Assembly: GCA_023406225.1 (NCBI GenBank)
Contig: JAEXWS010000045.1
Location: 1 to 16,416, forward strand
Reading direction: 5' to 3'
DNA: 16,416 nucleotides
Origin: Bacillota bacterium
GTDB lineage: Bacteria > Bacillota > Clostridia > Oscillospirales > Oscillospiraceae
Made by a program: the position numbers and the translations under genes. Below, piece by piece: positions 1-7,083 of the stretch (position 1 is the stretch's first letter; each line of letters begins with the position of its first letter). The notes under the pieces were generated by a model, which was not told where the DNA came from, ran no database searches, and worked only from the letters and a program-made list of their open reading frames with translations.

Positions 1-80
1 TCCTGGAGCAGGGATACGACTATGTGTCCGCGGCCGCAAAAGACGTGGCTTCCCTGCACGCCGTGTACGGCACGGACTGA
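1..80 (+). CDS. C-terminal end of an unidentified protein (possible HpcH/HpaI-type aldolase)
   Basis: Only the last 25 codons are inside the window, in the frame starting at base 3 and ending at the TGA at 78-80. The next gene starts 11 bases after this stop, so it belongs to the same transcription unit. The tail has the pattern L-x-x-G-x-x-x-V-x(5)-D-x-x-x-L. This resembles the last strand and helix of HpcH/HpaI-family class II aldolases (GarL and RhmA have LxxGxxFVAVGxD there), and such an aldolase would suit a carboxylate or sugar-acid catabolic cluster. The match is too short to be more than a suggestion. That this is the end of a real gene is fairly safe from reading frame and spacing; its function is not. 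Confidence 0.5.
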   Translation, partial: LEQGYDYVSAAAKDVASLHAVYGTD

Positions 81-91
81 GAGGCGGCCCC

Positions 92-622
92 ATGACAAAA
101 CTGAAGCTGGACCTGGTATGCCAGGTCGCGGTCGTCGTGCGGGACCTGGAGCAGGGGCTGGAGGCGTTCCGCGCCCTGCTGGGGATCGACGAGTCCTCCC
201 TCTCCTTCTCCGATTCCCTGGATGCCTTTCGCTCCGGGCGGCTGGAGAACGTGACCTACCGGGGCCGGGAGGCGGCGGCCTTCCACTACAAGCAGTACAA
301 CTTCTTCCTGGGCGGGATGGATATCGAGATGTTCGCCCCCGCCGATCCGGAGGAGCCCAACCCCTTTACGGACTTCCTGCGGGAACACGGACCGGGCATC
401 CACCATCTGAACATCCGCCTTGCAAACCGGGAGGAGGGGATCGCCTTCCTGAAAAACGAGCTGGGGATCGGCCCCTTTTTCGACCTCTCCCACCTGGGCA
501 GAAACTGCGCCTATTTCGACCTGCGCGAACAACTGGGTCTGGTGGTGGAGGTCGGCAGCCGCGTCGTGGGGCCGAGAGCGGCCATGACGGACGGCGACAT
601 CCAGAAATTGACCGCATATTGA
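92..622 (+). CDS. VOC-superfamily (glyoxalase/epimerase-type) protein
   Basis: A 176-residue protein with two beta-alpha-beta-beta-beta modules typical of the vicinal oxygen chelate fold. Module 1 begins at the strand around Q11 (CQVAVVVRDL) and ends near E79 (DIEMF). Module 2 begins at H104-H105 (GIHHLNI) and ends at E153 (VVEVG). Q11, E79, H104/H105 and E153 sit where VOC enzymes such as methylmalonyl-CoA epimerase and glyoxalase I hold their divalent metal. Family members act on vicinal oxygen substrates as epimerases, isomerases, lyases or dioxygenases, and this sequence alone does not decide which. The length suits a single-chain two-module protein. It lies 11 bases after the upstream stop and 12 bases before the alcohol dehydrogenase start, so it is probably co-transcribed with both. 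The ribosome site (GAGGCGG) is weak. Role in substrate epimerisation is inferred from context. Confidence 0.8.
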   Translation: MTKLKLDLVCQVAVVVRDLEQGLEAFRALLGIDESSLSFSDSLDAFRSGRLENVTYRGREAAAFHYKQYNFFLGGMDIEMFAPADPEEPNPFTDFLREHGPGIHHLNIRLANREEGIAFLKNELGIGPFFDLSHLGRNCAYFDLREQLGLVVEVGSRVVGPRAAMTDGDIQKLTAY

Positions 623-634
623 TGGGAGAACGCC

Positions 635-1696
635 ATGAAAGCAATTTTATATCAAGCCGGCGGCAGAGCCAACGCCGCCTTTACAGAGGTGCCCGATCCC
701 GTGTGCGGGGACCGGGAGGTCCTTATCCGCGTGTATGCCACGGATATCTGCAAACCCGCGGATTTCGCCCATGACGGCGGCTATTCCGTTTTTGGCCGGT
801 ATCCGCTCATCCCCGGCCACGAGTACGCGGGCGTTGTAGAGGCGGTGGGCCGGGAAGTGGCCCGCTGCAAGGTGGGCGACCGGGTAACCGCCGACGCCAA
901 CATCCCCTGCGGGACCTGCTATTTCTGCGAGCGGGGGGAATTCGTGTTTTGTGAGCGCTCCGAAGCGTACGGCCAGACGAAAAACGGCGGCTTCGCACAG
1001 CTGGTCTCCGTTCGGGAGGACCTGGTCTACAAGATCCCGGACGGCGTTTCCATGCGGGCCGCGTCCATGACGGAGCTGGTGGGCTGCGCCTTCAACTGCG
1101 TGGAGCGCTGCGACTTCAAATACACCTCCGACGTTCTGATCCTGGGATGCGGGGCCAGCGGCACCATCCTGGCCCAGTTGGCGAAGCACTCCTCCGCCGG
1201 GTCCGTCACAGTGATCGACCGCGTGGCAGGCAAGCTGGAAAACATTCAAAAGGCCGGGGTCAGCACTGTTTTAGCGGACCGAAGCGATGACAGCGTCCAC
1301 GAGTCCGTTTTAAGGGAACGGTTCCCCTACGGGTTTGACTACATCATCGACGCCACCTCGGACGCCGATCTGATCACCCGCAGCATCCGTCTTTTGAAAA
1401 AGGGCGGCACCTTCGTCAACTACTCCTTTCAAAACAACACCTCCGCCGCCAAACAAGTGGAACTGGACCCCCGTTTTTTCGCCACCAGACAGGTGAACTA
1501 CATCGGCTCCACCTTCCAGCACAACCGCTTTGGACAGGCCTTGAAGGCCATTGAAGAGGGCAAGGTGGACCCCGAGCTTGCCATTACGGACGTCCTGCCC
1601 CTGGAGCGCTTTTTTGAGGGGATGGACAAGCTTTACCGGGATGAGACGACGATCAAAGTCGTTCTGGAGCCCAACGGCCCCTCCGAGGGGAAGTAA
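635..1696 (+). CDS. zinc-dependent medium-chain alcohol/polyol dehydrogenase
   Basis: A 353-residue cytosolic MDR-family dehydrogenase expected to oxidise an alcohol, or reduce a ketone, with NAD(H). The catalytic zinc set is visible: C39, the GHE motif at 61-63 (H62, E63) and probably C151. Four cysteines at 92, 95, 98 and 106 form the structural zinc lobe, as in sorbitol, threonine and butanediol dehydrogenases. The Rossmann motif GCGASG lies at 171-176, followed by an acidic residue at the end of strand 2 (VTVID, D195), which favours NAD over NADP. Length is normal for the family. A GGGAGA ribosome site precedes the ATG. It follows the VOC gene by 12 bases and is followed by a strong terminator hairpin, so it ends the first transcription unit. 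Sorbitol/butanediol/L-threonine-type dehydrogenases are all possible; the substrate is unknown. Confidence 0.88.
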   Translation: MKAILYQAGGRANAAFTEVPDPVCGDREVLIRVYATDICKPADFAHDGGYSVFGRYPLIPGHEYAGVVEAVGREVARCKVGDRVTADANIPCGTCYFCERGEFVFCERSEAYGQTKNGGFAQLVSVREDLVYKIPDGVSMRAASMTELVGCAFNCVERCDFKYTSDVLILGCGASGTILAQLAKHSSAGSVTVIDRVAGKLENIQKAGVSTVLADRSDDSVHESVLRERFPYGFDYIIDATSDADLITRSIRLLKKGGTFVNYSFQNNTSAAKQVELDPRFFATRQVNYIGSTFQHNRFGQALKAIEEGKVDPELAITDVLPLERFFEGMDKLYRDETTIKVVLEPNGPSEGK

Positions 1697-1706
1697 GCGG
1701 GAAAGG

Positions 1707-1737
1707 ACGCGGCCGCTCCGGCCGCGTTTCCTTTTTC
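1707..1737 (+). terminator. rho-independent terminator after the alcohol dehydrogenase gene
   Basis: A perfect 8-bp stem (CGCGGCCG at 1708-1715 with CGGCCGCG at 1719-1726) has a 3-base loop. It is extended by an A-T pair and two G-T wobble pairs, and followed by a T-rich run (TTTCCTTTTT). It lies 11 bases after the dehydrogenase stop codon, so the upstream genes form a separate unit or are partly insulated from the epimerase gene. Confidence 0.8.
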
Positions 1738-1771
1738 CGCATCGGCCAAGAACTATAGAGGAGGAACTATC

Positions 1772-2626
1772 ATGCAGCAGTTTGGCATCTGCGAGTGGTC
1801 CTATCCCGTTTCCGGACCCCTGGCCATTCGTCTTGCAGGCGAGGCCGGCTTCGATGGTATGCAGCTCGGGGAGGCCGGAGGCCGCCGGATGGGATATCCG
1901 CTGTGCGTTCCCCGGGTGCAGGCGTGTATCCGGGAGGCCGCGGCGCAGTACGGCGTGGCGCTCCACTCCCTGAATCTGGGCGCGCTGCTGGCCGAGGGCA
2001 CGCTGGATCACGCGGCGGACACCGAGGCGGGCGGCTGGGCCCGAGAGAGCCTGCGGCGGGGCCTGGCCGCCTGCCGGGCGCTGGATATCCACACCGTTGT
2101 GATCACGGCGGAACCCAGGACGGAGGAGGCGGTGAAAAATGTGACCGAGCACCTGCGGTTCGCCGCCGCGCTGGGGGCGGACAACCAAGTGGAGATCGTC
2201 ATGGAATCCGCGCTGCCCCTCCCGGAGATCCTGCGGCTTCTGGACGGCGTGGGCGGGAACGTCAAGGTCTGCATGGACCTGCTGAACCCCCTGCGCTTCG
2301 GCACCGGAGACCCCAGGGAACAGATGCGGGCCTTCGGCCGGGAGCGGATCAGCCATTTTCACATGAAGGACAGCATCCGCAGCCTGTTTCATCGGGGAGA
2401 GCGGGGCTGCGTCCTCCTGGGCCGGGGCGACGCGGGCTATGAAAGCTCCATCGAAGTTATCCGGGAGATGGGGTTCGAGGGCTGGCTCATTACGGAAAAT
2501 TACTACTACCTGCCGCCCATGAACGGCGGCGGCGGGGATTTCACGGCCCTTTCCCGCCGGGACCTGGAAACCATGCGGCATTCCTTCCGGGCCTGTATCC
2601 CGGCAAAACCGGACGGGCGGATATGA
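1772..2626 (+). CDS. sugar-phosphate isomerase/epimerase-type TIM-barrel protein
   Basis: A 284-residue protein of the xylose-isomerase-like/AP endonuclease family 2 TIM-barrel superfamily. This group includes hydroxypyruvate isomerase, tagatose/psicose 3-epimerase, inosose dehydratase (IolE) and 3-dehydroshikimate dehydratase. The family's divalent-metal ligands can be placed at E145 (IVMES), D169 (VCMDLLNP), H195/H197 (SHFHMKD) and E242 (LITEN). The N-terminus QFGICEWSYP and the following AGFDGMQL are typical first-barrel-strand features. The start is supported by a GAGGAGG ribosome site seven bases upstream. It follows a terminator and precedes the dctP promoter, so it may be a short unit of its own. 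Expected role is a metal-dependent aldose-ketose interconversion, epimerisation or dehydration of the imported substrate. The exact reaction is unknown. Confidence 0.82.
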   Translation: MQQFGICEWSYPVSGPLAIRLAGEAGFDGMQLGEAGGRRMGYPLCVPRVQACIREAAAQYGVALHSLNLGALLAEGTLDHAADTEAGGWARESLRRGLAACRALDIHTVVITAEPRTEEAVKNVTEHLRFAAALGADNQVEIVMESALPLPEILRLLDGVGGNVKVCMDLLNPLRFGTGDPREQMRAFGRERISHFHMKDSIRSLFHRGERGCVLLGRGDAGYESSIEVIREMGFEGWLITENYYYLPPMNGGGGDFTALSRRDLETMRHSFRACIPAKPDGRI

Positions 2627-2660
2627 ATTTTTGCTATGGAGCCGTATTCCCTTTTGGAAT

Positions 2661-2689
2661 TTGATTGCAGAAGGAACAGTTGATATACT
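2661..2689 (+). promoter_or_regulatory. sigma-A promoter for the TRAP transporter genes
   Basis: The -35 box TTGATT (2661-2666) and -10 box TATACT (2684-2689) are separated by exactly 17 bases. A TG dinucleotide at 2681-2682 makes the -10 an extended type. Transcription would start near 2696, leaving an untranslated leader of roughly 100 bases before dctP. The leader contains an imperfect hairpin (GGAAG at 2700-2704 facing CTTCC at 2734-2738) but no riboswitch fold that I recognise. Confidence 0.7.
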
Positions 2690-2794
2690 TTTTACAAAAG
2701 GAAGGCGGTCCAGACGCATTTTTTTGCCCGCTTCCACCAAAACAGCGGTGTGCGCCGGGCGAGCCGGCAATCCAAAATTGGGAGAGAGAAAGCT

Positions 2795-3850
2795 ATGAAA
2801 AAGAAACTGTTATCAGTCCTGCTGACGCTTGCGATGACGCTTTGCCTGACCGCCTGCGGAGGCGGCTCCGCCGCTCCCGCAGACTCCGGCGGCGCGGAGA
2901 AGACGTACAATTTGAAATTCAGCATTGAAGGCAGCGAGAGCATTCGCATGAGCCAGCTCTGGAAGGAGTGGGCAAACAGGATCACGGAAAAGACGGACGG
3001 CCGCGTGCAGTTCACCTTCTACTACGACAGCACCCTTCTGGATCCCAACGGCGAGTACGCCCAGCTGACGGCGGGCATCGCCGACATCGCGGACATGCAC
3101 AAATACGCCGCGGACGGTTTTACCATCCTGGAGAAGTGGAAGGGCCTCACTCTGGGCACCCCCATCCCCGCCCAGGTGGAGATGACCAAAACCCTGTTCG
3201 GGGAGTTTCCCGCCCTGCAGGAGGAAGTCTCCGGCGTCAAGGTCCTGGCCTACGCCTTTGACGGCGGCACCTATCAACTCCTCACCGTGAACAAGCAGGT
3301 CTCCTCCGTTGCGGATATGAAGGGCCTCGTGATCTGGTGCGAGGCGGACTTCAACGATTTTTTCACCGCCCTGGGCGCCACTCCCGTCAACACCCCCTGG
3401 TCCGAGGTGTACTCCTCTTTGCAAAAGAACATGTACGACGGCCTGTTTATCGCCGCGGAGACCCTGCAGTCCGTGAACTTCGCAGAGGTCTGCAAGTACT
3501 GCACCCTGGTCGATCTGAATTACCTGACCGCTCCCGGCCACCTGATGAATCTGGACACCTGGAACAGCCTGCCCGCGGACATCCAGGCTGTCTTCGACGA
3601 CCCTGAGATTGTGGGATACATTGAAAACGCCCTTCAGGAGAGCTCCCACACCTCTGAAGCGGAGGGTATCGAGTGGGCTGTGAAAAATCACGGCACGACC
3701 ATTGTGGAGCTGACCGACGAGGCCCAGCAGGAATTTGTGGACATCCTCAACCAGTCCAAGGCCAGCATCGCGGCGTCCTTCGACGCCCAGGGCCTGCCCG
3801 GAACGGAGTTGGTGGAAGCCATCGTGGCGCACAGCCGGGAATACAAATAA
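2795..3850 (+). CDS. dctP: TRAP transporter substrate-binding lipoprotein (DctP family)
   Basis: The extracytoplasmic solute receptor of a tripartite ATP-independent periplasmic (TRAP) transporter, 351 residues. The start at 2795 is chosen because it gives a clean lipoprotein signal (MKKK, hydrophobic stretch, lipobox LTAC with C21) and follows a GGGAGAGAG ribosome site. An upstream ATG at 2750 would add a charged, signal-spoiling extension. DctP features include the two-lobe organisation and the signature region around DMKGLVIW...ALGATPVNTPWSEVYSSLQKNMYDG (about 174-217). In the usual family this region reads KGLKIR, with the Arg contacting the substrate carboxylate; here W181 replaces it. 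The protein would be anchored to the outer face of the membrane and hand its ligand to DctQM. It is first in a dctPQM operon with its own promoter. Confidence 0.92.
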   Translation: MKKKLLSVLLTLAMTLCLTACGGGSAAPADSGGAEKTYNLKFSIEGSESIRMSQLWKEWANRITEKTDGRVQFTFYYDSTLLDPNGEYAQLTAGIADIADMHKYAADGFTILEKWKGLTLGTPIPAQVEMTKTLFGEFPALQEEVSGVKVLAYAFDGGTYQLLTVNKQVSSVADMKGLVIWCEADFNDFFTALGATPVNTPWSEVYSSLQKNMYDGLFIAAETLQSVNFAEVCKYCTLVDLNYLTAPGHLMNLDTWNSLPADIQAVFDDPEIVGYIENALQESSHTSEAEGIEWAVKNHGTTIVELTDEAQQEFVDILNQSKASIAASFDAQGLPGTELVEAIVAHSREYK

Positions 3851-3874
3851 ACAAGGATGAAGGCAGGCTCTCTT

Positions 3875-4477
3875 ATGAATCGATACGACCGGAAAAAAAT
3901 CGCAGTCACCGAAAAGGCGGGGGAGTTTTTGGCCATCGTCTCCGGGGTGTTTCTGTGCATCTCCACGATTTTCATGTTTGCAAACATGCTCACCCGGACC
4001 TTTGCAAACTTCAATCTCCGCTTTGTCTATGAGCTGTGCGGCCTGTGCGCCGCGGGCGTGGCCTCCTTCGCCATCCCCTATGCCTCGCTGCGCTCCGCCC
4101 ACTCCACCATGGATATCATCACCAGCCACCTGAGCCGGCGGACGGAGGCCGCTTTCGCGGCGGTCTCCGGCGTCATCACCGTGGCCGTCATGACCTTTAC
4201 CGTCTGCATCCTGACCAGCTATGCCTATCAGCGGACGCTGGTGCTGGAGGCGACCACCACCTCCAAACTGCCCACCTATATCTTCCGCTGGGTCTACGCG
4301 CTGGGAATGCTGCTGACGATTGTGGCGGCGGCCGTTGAAATGGTCGACATGTTCCGGATCGCTGCGGGAAAGACCGTGGTCCGCAGCAGGGAGGAGCTGG
4401 ACGCCCCGGCCCTTTCGGAAGCCGGCGGCGCGCCGGAGGCGGAAGAGGCGGACGCGGCCGGAGGTGACGCCCTATGA
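3875..4477 (+). CDS. dctQ: TRAP transporter small permease (DctQ family)
   Basis: A 200-residue integral membrane protein with four predicted membrane spans at roughly 17-40, 50-72, 93-116 and 134-160, the standard DctQ topology. The S-A-H-S-T-M-D segment (74-80) after span 2 matches the family's basic/acidic loop. The start at 3875 is preferred over an ATG at 3857 because GAAGGCAGG lies 7 bases before it, whereas the earlier ATG has a purine run only two bases away. The C-terminus (171-200) is an acidic, Ala/Gly-rich cytoplasmic tail longer than needed for the fold. The stop overlaps the dctM start in an ATGA arrangement, implying translational coupling. DctQ stabilises the large permease in the sodium- or proton-coupled transporter. 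Confidence 0.9.
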   Translation: MNRYDRKKIAVTEKAGEFLAIVSGVFLCISTIFMFANMLTRTFANFNLRFVYELCGLCAAGVASFAIPYASLRSAHSTMDIITSHLSRRTEAAFAAVSGVITVAVMTFTVCILTSYAYQRTLVLEATTTSKLPTYIFRWVYALGMLLTIVAAAVEMVDMFRIAAGKTVVRSREELDAPALSEAGGAPEAEEADAAGGDAL

Positions 4478-5787
4478 CCATGGCATGTTGGATCGGCGTG
4501 GCGAGCATCGCGGTCTTTTTCGTCCTGGCGCTGATGGGCGTGAAGATCTGCTACAGCATGCTGGCCAGCGGTATTTTTGGGATGCTGCTCCTCAGCGGCG
4601 TCAAGGGCACGGCGGCCGTGATCAGCACGGCGCTGTTCTCCACGGTCTCCAGTTTCGACTATGCGGTCCTGCCCATGTTCATCCTCATGGCGACCATCAT
4701 CACCGAAAGCGGCATGGGCACCTCCCTGTACGCCTCCTGCCGGACCTGGCTGGGCCATCTGCCCGGCGGGCTGTGTCTGGCCACCATCATCGCCTGCGCG
4801 GTCTTCGCCGCGGTGACGGCCTTCCCCTGGGCCTCCATCATGGCCGTGGGCGCCATTGCCCTGCCGGAGATGGCCCGCTATAAGTACGATAAAAAGATGT
4901 CCCTGGGCGCCATCGCGGCGGGATCCGAGCTGGGAGACCTGATCCCCCCCTCCTCCATGTTCATCACATACGGTATGATGACCGGCGCTTCCATCGGCAC
5001 GCTGCTGATCTCCGGCATCATCCCCGGATTGCTGATGGCGGGACTGTACTGCATCGTGATCTTCGGCTGGTGCAGGGTGAAGCCCGCCGCCGGACCCCGG
5101 GGTCCCAAAACCACGTCCAAAGAGAAATTCCTGGCGCTGAAGGACGTGTGGGCGCTTCTGGTGGTGATCGTCTTCGTCATGGGCGGCATCCTGATCGGCA
5201 TCTGCACGCCGACGGAGGCGGGCGCCATGGGCGCGGTGCTGGCCTTCGTGATCGCATGCCTCCAAAAGAAGATGAGCCTTAAGGTCTTCAAGCGCATCCT
5301 GGTCTCCGGCGGCAGCATGGTGGGCATGATCTACATGGTCATCTCCTGCGCCATGCTGATGAAGCAGATGATCGCCCAATCCGGCCTGCCCTTCGCCATG
5401 TCCAGCGCGGTGCTGGGCATGAACCTCCCCAACGTCGTGCTGATCGTTGTGATTTTGATCGTGTACATCATTTTGGGCATGTTTGTGGACTGTATGTCCA
5501 TGGTGCTGCTGACCGTCGGCATTTTCCTGCCTATCGTGCAGGGGTGTGGCTTCTCGGCCATCTGGTTCGGCGTCATCCTGGTCCGCATGGGCGACATCGG
5601 CGGACTGACGCCCCCCATGGGCATGACGGCATTTTTCCTGAAGGGTCTGGCCAAAGAGCCGCTGGCGGATGTGTTCAAGGGCGTGATCCCCTTCCTGGTG
5701 GCGGACTTTGTGGGCCTTGCGCTGCTGGTGGCCTTCCCCCAGCTTTGCGAATGGCTGCCCGCCCTGCTGGGATACACCATCGCGTGA
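4474..5787 (+). CDS. dctM: TRAP transporter large permease (DctM family)
   Basis: The ion-coupled transport channel of the TRAP system: 437 residues, very hydrophobic, with about 11-12 membrane spans, close to the usual DctM length of about 425-435. The family signature GSELGDLIPPSSMFITYGM lies in the first half and corresponds to the conserved GxLGxLIPPS re-entrant hairpin. A second re-entrant motif appears as GGLTPPMGM near residue 375, where many members have TPPxG. Start and stop overlap with dctQ is 4 bases. A strong terminator lies about 10 bases after the stop, so dctPQM is the complete unit. The neighbouring catabolic genes suggest that the solute is a small organic acid, sugar acid or polyol-derived compound. 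Confidence 0.93.
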   Translation: MTMACWIGVASIAVFFVLALMGVKICYSMLASGIFGMLLLSGVKGTAAVISTALFSTVSSFDYAVLPMFILMATIITESGMGTSLYASCRTWLGHLPGGLCLATIIACAVFAAVTAFPWASIMAVGAIALPEMARYKYDKKMSLGAIAAGSELGDLIPPSSMFITYGMMTGASIGTLLISGIIPGLLMAGLYCIVIFGWCRVKPAAGPRGPKTTSKEKFLALKDVWALLVVIVFVMGGILIGICTPTEAGAMGAVLAFVIACLQKKMSLKVFKRILVSGGSMVGMIYMVISCAMLMKQMIAQSGLPFAMSSAVLGMNLPNVVLIVVILIVYIILGMFVDCMSMVLLTVGIFLPIVQGCGFSAIWFGVILVRMGDIGGLTPPMGMTAFFLKGLAKEPLADVFKGVIPFLVADFVGLALLVAFPQLCEWLPALLGYTIA

Positions 5788-5796
5788 TATGTTCTT

Positions 5797-5838
5797 CTGT
5801 CCAGGCTGTGCTCCGGGCCGCAGCCTGGACAGTTCTTT
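5797..5838 (+). terminator. rho-independent terminator after dctM
   Basis: A perfect 12-bp stem (CTGTCCAGGCTG at 5797-5808 pairing with CAGCCTGGACAG at 5821-5832) has a 12-base loop and is followed by TTCTTT. It closes the TRAP operon and separates it from the dehydrogenase-complex operon. Confidence 0.8.
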
Positions 5839-5902
5839 GGCGGAACGCCCCCGCGCTCTTGCCCCAGACCGCCGGAGCGGCAGGCCGGCATGCATTCCAG
5901 CG

Positions 5903-5930
5903 GGTTATGGAAGAAACCGGAGCCATAACC
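5903..5930. promoter_or_regulatory. inverted repeat, candidate operator of the dehydrogenase operon
   Basis: Arms GGTTATGG (5903-5910) and CCATAACC (5923-5930) are perfect reverse complements separated by 12 bases (AAGAAACCGGAG). The site ends 8 bases before the TATAAT at 5939 and covers the place of the missing -35 box. It is not followed by a T-run, so it is not a terminator. Its size and symmetry suit a dimeric regulator. No regulator gene for it is in the window. Confidence 0.5.
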
Positions 5931-6089
5931 AGAAAGTCTATAATTATATGGAATATTGCAGTATAAACGCTACGTATTTGCCAAATCCCAGCGGAGCGAA
6001 TATCATAAAATCATGGACACAGGGCCGCCCGCCATATCCGCAGAAGCGGCACGGACGCCGGGCGCGAACAGATCGAGGAGGAAAAACGG

Positions 6090-7064
6090 ATGGCAGGTTC
6101 AGAACTGTCTTTACAGTTGAAATTTTATGAAAACATCTACAAGACCCGCCGCTTTGACGAGCGGCTTTGGGATGCTTACACCAGCGGCAAGCCGCTGGGC
6201 ATGACCCACCTCGGCATCGGCGAGGAGGCCTGCGGCGTGGGTTCCATGATGGCGTTCCGCCCAGGCGACATCGTATGCCCCCATCACCGCTCCCACGCGC
6301 ACATCATCTCCCGGGGCTGCGATCTCAAGTCGCTGCTGTCCGAAACGCTGCTGAAGTCCACCGGCACCTGCAAGGGCAAGGCGGGCGAGCCCCATTTCGT
6401 GGACAGATCCCACAACCTCTACGTGCTGGGGGGCACACTGGGCCCCTGCTACACGGTGCCTCTCGGTTTTGCCTACCACCTGCAGCACGAGGGCAAAGGG
6501 AACATCGCGGTGGCTTACACCGGAGACGGCTCCACCAATGAGGGCGCGTTTCATGAGGGCATGAATATGGCGGCGGCGTTCAAACTGCCCGTTCTGACCA
6601 TCATCCAGAACAACTTCTTCGCCATTTCCGAGGATTTCCGGAAAATGACCGGCCTGCAAAACCTCAGTACCCGGGCCAAGGGCTACGGCATCCCCGGCGT
6701 CACTGTGGAAAACGGCAACGATGTGGAGGCCGTGTACAACGCCGCCATGGAAGCCGCGGAATACGTCCGCAGCGGCAAGGGCCCCATGATCCTGGAGCTG
6801 ATGACCTGGCGCCAGATGGGACATGCCCCCAACGAATCCGGCTCCAAATACAAGGATCCCGCCGAGCAGGCCTTCTGGATGGCCCGCGACCCGCTGAAGC
6901 TGTTCACCGCCAATCTGAAGGACGCCTGCGGCGTCACCGACGCGCAGCTGCAGGAGATCCGTGACGCGGTCGAGCAGGAGCTGGACGAGGCCTGGGAATA
7001 CGCCATGGCCGCGCCCTATTCCGAGCCGGAGACTGCCTTGCAGGACATCTATGCAGAATGCTGA
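6090..7064 (+). CDS. acoA: thiamine-dependent dehydrogenase E1 component, alpha subunit (acetoin/2-oxo-acid type)
   Basis: A 324-residue E1 alpha subunit of an acetoin/pyruvate/branched-chain 2-oxo-acid dehydrogenase-type complex. With E1 beta it binds thiamine diphosphate, cleaves an acyloin or decarboxylates a 2-oxo acid, and passes the acyl group to lipoyl-lysine. The thiamine-diphosphate/Mg motif is intact: GDG at 145-147 and NN at 174-175 (QNNFFAIS). The substrate-channel region HHRSHAHIISRG (65-76) and CKGKAGEPHF (94-103) match the family, but the usual GSMH is replaced by GEPH, and the following GANG/GGHG-type segment reads LGGTLGPC, so the substrate may differ from acetoin or pyruvate. 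GAGGAGG precedes the ATG. It is first gene of a six-gene set; E1 beta begins 19 bases after its stop. The Aco name is by overall type and order, not proof of substrate. Confidence 0.85.
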   Translation: MAGSELSLQLKFYENIYKTRRFDERLWDAYTSGKPLGMTHLGIGEEACGVGSMMAFRPGDIVCPHHRSHAHIISRGCDLKSLLSETLLKSTGTCKGKAGEPHFVDRSHNLYVLGGTLGPCYTVPLGFAYHLQHEGKGNIAVAYTGDGSTNEGAFHEGMNMAAAFKLPVLTIIQNNFFAISEDFRKMTGLQNLSTRAKGYGIPGVTVENGNDVEAVYNAAMEAAEYVRSGKGPMILELMTWRQMGHAPNESGSKYKDPAEQAFWMARDPLKLFTANLKDACGVTDAQLQEIRDAVEQELDEAWEYAMAAPYSEPETALQDIYAEC

Positions 7065-7083
7065 TACGGGGGAGACAGGAACC

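Larger units (their letters stand above)
5788..6089. other. 300-base regulatory gap between the TRAP and dehydrogenase operons
   Basis: No convincing gene is present. From left to right it holds the dctM terminator, a perfect 8-bp inverted repeat (5903-5930), a TATAAT hexamer (5939-5944) in an AT-rich patch, and the ribosome site GAGGAGG (6075-6081) of the E1 alpha gene. No good -35 box is found 17 bases before the TATAAT; the inverted repeat covers that position. This suggests a regulated promoter for the downstream operon, with about 140 bases of leader. Confidence 0.6.

Noticed and set aside
3857..3874. Earlier ATG for dctQ
   Set aside because: The purine run is only two bases away; the ATG at 3875 has better spacing and a normal DctQ N-terminus.
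2813..4129. 438-codon open frame on the minus strand opposite dctP
   Set aside because: Shadow of dctP and dctQ, which have signal peptide, family motifs and ribosome sites; no domain seen in the antisense translation.
4294..5895. 533-codon open frame on the minus strand opposite dctM
   Set aside because: His/Asp/Gly-rich composition is the mirror of third-position GC in dctM; the plus-strand protein has clear TRAP permease motifs.
6014..6028. Sigma-54-like -24/-12 pair (GG-N10-GC) before E1 alpha, as in aco operons
   Set aside because: Only the GG and GC dinucleotides match; the flanking bases (TGGACAC...CCGCC) are a poor fit to TGGCAC-N5-TTGC, and no AcoR-type activator is present in the window.
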